Assembly: GCA_024741835.1 (NCBI GenBank)
Contig: JAENRP010000098.1
Coordinates: forward strand, 82,561 to 146,560
Direction: 5' to 3'
From: Diplocarpon mali
Lineage: Eukaryota > Ascomycota > Leotiomycetes > Helotiales > Drepanopezizaceae
DNA length: 64,000 nucleotides
A model generated the notes under the pieces. That model ran no database searches. It was not told the DNA's origin and saw nothing but the letters and a program-made list of their open reading frames with translations. Positions 61,956-64,000 of this stretch are shown here, piece by piece. The first letter of the stretch is position 1, and each line of letters starts with the position of its first letter. Both the position numbers and the translations under genes were made by a program.

Positions 61956-62507
61956 GTATGCCATGACGCCGCGCGTATTACAGTTTATTTAAGGCAGAGT
62001 GACAGAGAGGGCGTGTTATGTTTGGCGGGGCGGGTAGCGGGGACGAGTGCCGGTGGCGGGGCCGAGGCTTTGCCAGGGGGGGGCGATGATCGGGGTTTCG
62101 CTTATCTTTTGCGTTCTCTATCCTCGTCGTGTTTTCCGTCGAGTCTCAACCTCCAGGTCTGAAGGTTTACCCAAAACACGAGAGAGATTGGGGATGGACG
62201 AGGGACGCTCAGGTGGAAGGGTCGCGCGTCCGCTATCACGCGAGGTCGGCGGCGCTCAGTCCCTTTCTTCTGCACGGCTGGCGTTCGTACTTTTCGGTGG
62301 GCGGGTGCTTCTGCGGTCCTGAGGCCCCGGCCTCGAGATACTCTGGAGCTGGGGAGATGATGACGGGCGGGGATCCGCACGAGCGGGACGGCCTGCGAAG
62401 AATGGGGTCATGATTTGGGGGGGGGAGGAGGGGGCAGAGGAGAGGAGCAGACGACGGCTTATTGTTTTGGAAGCCGGATTGTCGGACTGAAAGTGCATAT
62501 GCACACT

Positions 62508-62543
62508 GGAGCTGGACCTGGAGCTGGACCTGGAGCTGGACCT
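62508..62543. repeat. 12-bp tandem repeat GGAGCTGGACCT
   Basis: Three perfect units, followed by CAGCTG-type degenerate copies. Confidence 0.9.
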
Positions 62544-62685
62544 GCAGCTGCAGCTGGATCTCGCGTCTGAGATCTGTCGAGAGTGGTGCAGATGTCGATC
62601 CAGCAACCAATAACTGGCAGCTCAGCTCGTTCCGGGGAAGAGAGGAGAGGGGGAGACGGACGGGCACGGGCACGAGGATTGGCAC

Positions 62686-62717
62686 GGGGATTGGGATTGG
62701 GATTGGGATTGGGATTG
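62686..62717. repeat. GGGATT hexamer repeat
   Basis: Five GGGATT units. The hexamer resembles but is not the TTAGGG telomere unit. Confidence 0.9.
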
Positions 62718-62888
62718 AGGATACTGACAGGTTCGCCGTCGGAGCGGAGCCGCACGCCCGGGCTCTGCTTCCGATAGGTGAGTGGGGGTCTGCGACGTCC
62801 TCGAATCCCGATCTCTTCGCGGCCCCATCCTCAGCTTGGGAGGGATGTGGGCTCGAGACGTCGAGCGCGGATGCAGGAGAGAATCATG

Positions 62889-62927
62889 AGTGAAGGGTGA
62901 AGGGTGAAGGGGGAAGGGTGAAGGGTT
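62889..62927. repeat. GAAGGGT tandem repeat
   Basis: About five GTGAAGG/GGGAAGG units in a row. Confidence 0.88.
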
Positions 62928-63488
62928 GTTTGACAGATTGGTTGGCGGATCGACGCCGAGGACAGCCAGGCTACGAGGGGCACATGTACGGAGTCCCGCG
63001 ATGCACCGTGGTAAACAGAGCATCCTCCCACTCTGCATTCCCGCAGGAACCGGGGGTTGTCGAACCTCCCCCCTCTCTTGATCTGCAACCCACTGCGAGG
63101 CGGGGAAGGGAAGGGCTGCTCGGGAAACGAGGATGACTGCAGAATCGGACATGGGACGTCTCGCTTACGGCCAGCCGGTTTGCCCTCGCTTGTTGATTTA
63201 CATGGACTTGGGGGCCAGCCACGGGCTCTCTTCACGCGAATAGGAGCTGGCTTGGAGAGAGATGTCCAGCCTCTGCACCGTCGCGGCTGGTTCCCCTTTC
63301 AGGAGTTGGGCTCTCCGCAGACTGGTTCCCGGCCTCTGGGATAGGGGTAGACTCGGTACTGGGGGGGGGGGATCCCTCTGCCCTCGGGGTACTCTGACAG
63401 CTGATTTCCCCTCGCAAGGGGGGGGGAGGGTCGCACGGTCGAAGGTCGGCTCCGACGCACAAGATCTGCGTGAGCCAGTAACCGATCA

Positions 63489-63536
63489 GAAGAGAGAGGA
63501 GAGGAGAGGAGAGGAGAGGGGAGGAGAGGGGAGAAG
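63489..63536. repeat. GAGAG purine repeat
   Basis: A purine-only AGAGG/GGGAG stretch of about 48 bp. Confidence 0.88.
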
Positions 63537-63881
63537 GCGCGGCGAAAAATCCGGAGCATGGCCGGGTCCCGAGGGAGAGGGTCTTGGGAGAGCGATCCCG
63601 GCATCTGCCTGGCCGGGCTGCAGGCCGGGCAGCTGAGATGGGCGCAGGTGCAGGGGCCGGGGGAGGTGTCGACGAAGATGTAGATGGAGGTGGGATGCCG
63701 AGGACTCGTCCCTAACCCATGCGCCGATAGGGAGGGATCGGTGGCCATGCTTCGGGGAGATGCATGCGCTCTCCCTTGGCAGGCCCAGGCACCTGGGTCC
63801 GGAGCGGCGGATGGGCAGCGGAGGCAGGATGGCGGCAGCCGAGGGAGTTGCGGGGGCTGGCTGCTCGCAGATTGGCGGAAA

Positions 63882-64000
63882 GGAGATGTGTGTATTATGG
63901 AGATGTGAGTATTACGGAGATGTGTGTATTGTGTATTATGGATATATGTGTATTATGGATATATGTGTATTATGGATATATGTGTATATGTATATGTATA
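63882..64000. repeat. Satellite of TGTGTATTATGGATATA units running off the window
   Basis: Starts with diverged units (TGTGTATTATGGAGATG, TGAGTATTACGGAGATG), then gives identical 17-bp TGTGTATTATGGATATA copies and ends in TATATG steps at the window edge. The array clearly continues past 64000. Confidence 0.93.

Larger units (their letters stand above)
61956..64000. other. GC-rich, repeat-dense window end without genes
   Basis: No protein gene can be supported; it holds several purine-rich and G-rich simple repeats and ends in a satellite that runs past the window. Confidence 0.55.

Noticed and set aside
62686..62717. GGGATT repeat as a telomere relic
   Set aside because: The hexamer differs from TTAGGG and the array has only five units flanked by other simple repeats.
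60286..63700. Long frames of up to 430 codons in the GC-rich tail and antisense to the zinc-cluster gene
   Set aside because: Compositional artefacts: every frame is rich in Arg, Pro and Gly, and none has domain motifs. The only supported gene in the tail is the tRNA.

Overview
The window is nuclear DNA of a filamentous ascomycete (Pezizomycotina, most likely a leotiomycete-like fungus; this is inference). The signs are short introns (mostly 45-70 bp, GTAAGT-like donors, CTAAC/CTGAC-type branch sites), single genes on both strands, fungus-specific families (SAM37, Zn2Cys6 regulator, siderophore MFS, CorA-like, Ayg1-like), a solitary 5S rRNA gene and an intron-bearing tRNA-Ser. Base composition is compartmented. 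Gene-rich, balanced blocks (1-11, 36-49 and 51-60 kb) alternate with AT-rich gene-poor islands (about 11-16, 18-20 and 31-36 kb). A GC-rich, repeat-dense tail (60-64 kb) holds only a tRNA gene.

Layout. 0.2-1.5 kb: secreted GH16 glucanase-like enzyme (-). 2.6-11.2 kb: housekeeping block with mitochondrial dihydroorotate dehydrogenase (-), divergent quinolinate phosphoribosyltransferase (+), spermidine synthase (-), nicotinate phosphoribosyltransferase (+) and SAM37/metaxin (+). Quinolinate and nicotinate phosphoribosyltransferase are the de novo and salvage entries to NAD and sit 2 kb apart; the neighbouring dehydrogenase makes orotate, which a third PRPP-using transferase consumes. 11.2-16.6 kb: AT-rich island with an orphan DUF1772 exon and a small two-exon unknown gene. 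16.6-18.1 kb: CDF metal transporter. 20-25.6 kb: accessory pair, a kinase-domain gene whose 3' half is frame-broken and a convergent CorA-like membrane protein. 26-28.2 kb: MFS siderophore transporter. 28.5 kb: 5S rRNA. 29.8-31.2 kb: secreted S1/P1 nuclease with an 18-nt microexon. 31.5-33.2 kb: badly decayed DAL5/allantoate-type permease, then AT-rich empty sequence.

35.8-49.2 kb: glucose-6-phosphate 1-epimerase, UBC7, a CA3427/NMT1-like binding protein, an Ayg1-family hydrolase with Thr in place of the nucleophile Ser, an SLC35F-like transporter, phosphopantothenate-cysteine ligase and a twin-CX9C protein. 49.5-50.0 kb: a 490-bp non-coding element with imperfect terminal inverted repeats (MITE-like). 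50.9-60.3 kb: a fungal LSB-type protein lacking the SH3 domain, an aldo-keto reductase, a 0.2-kb minisatellite, NADP-glutamate dehydrogenase and a protein with an unusually C-terminal Zn2Cys6 cluster. Beyond 60.3 kb there are simple repeats, tRNA-Ser(CGA) and a satellite running off the window.

Exon borders were placed by eye from splice signals, reading frame and family conservation; no alignment or search was run. Family assignments rest on recognised motifs.
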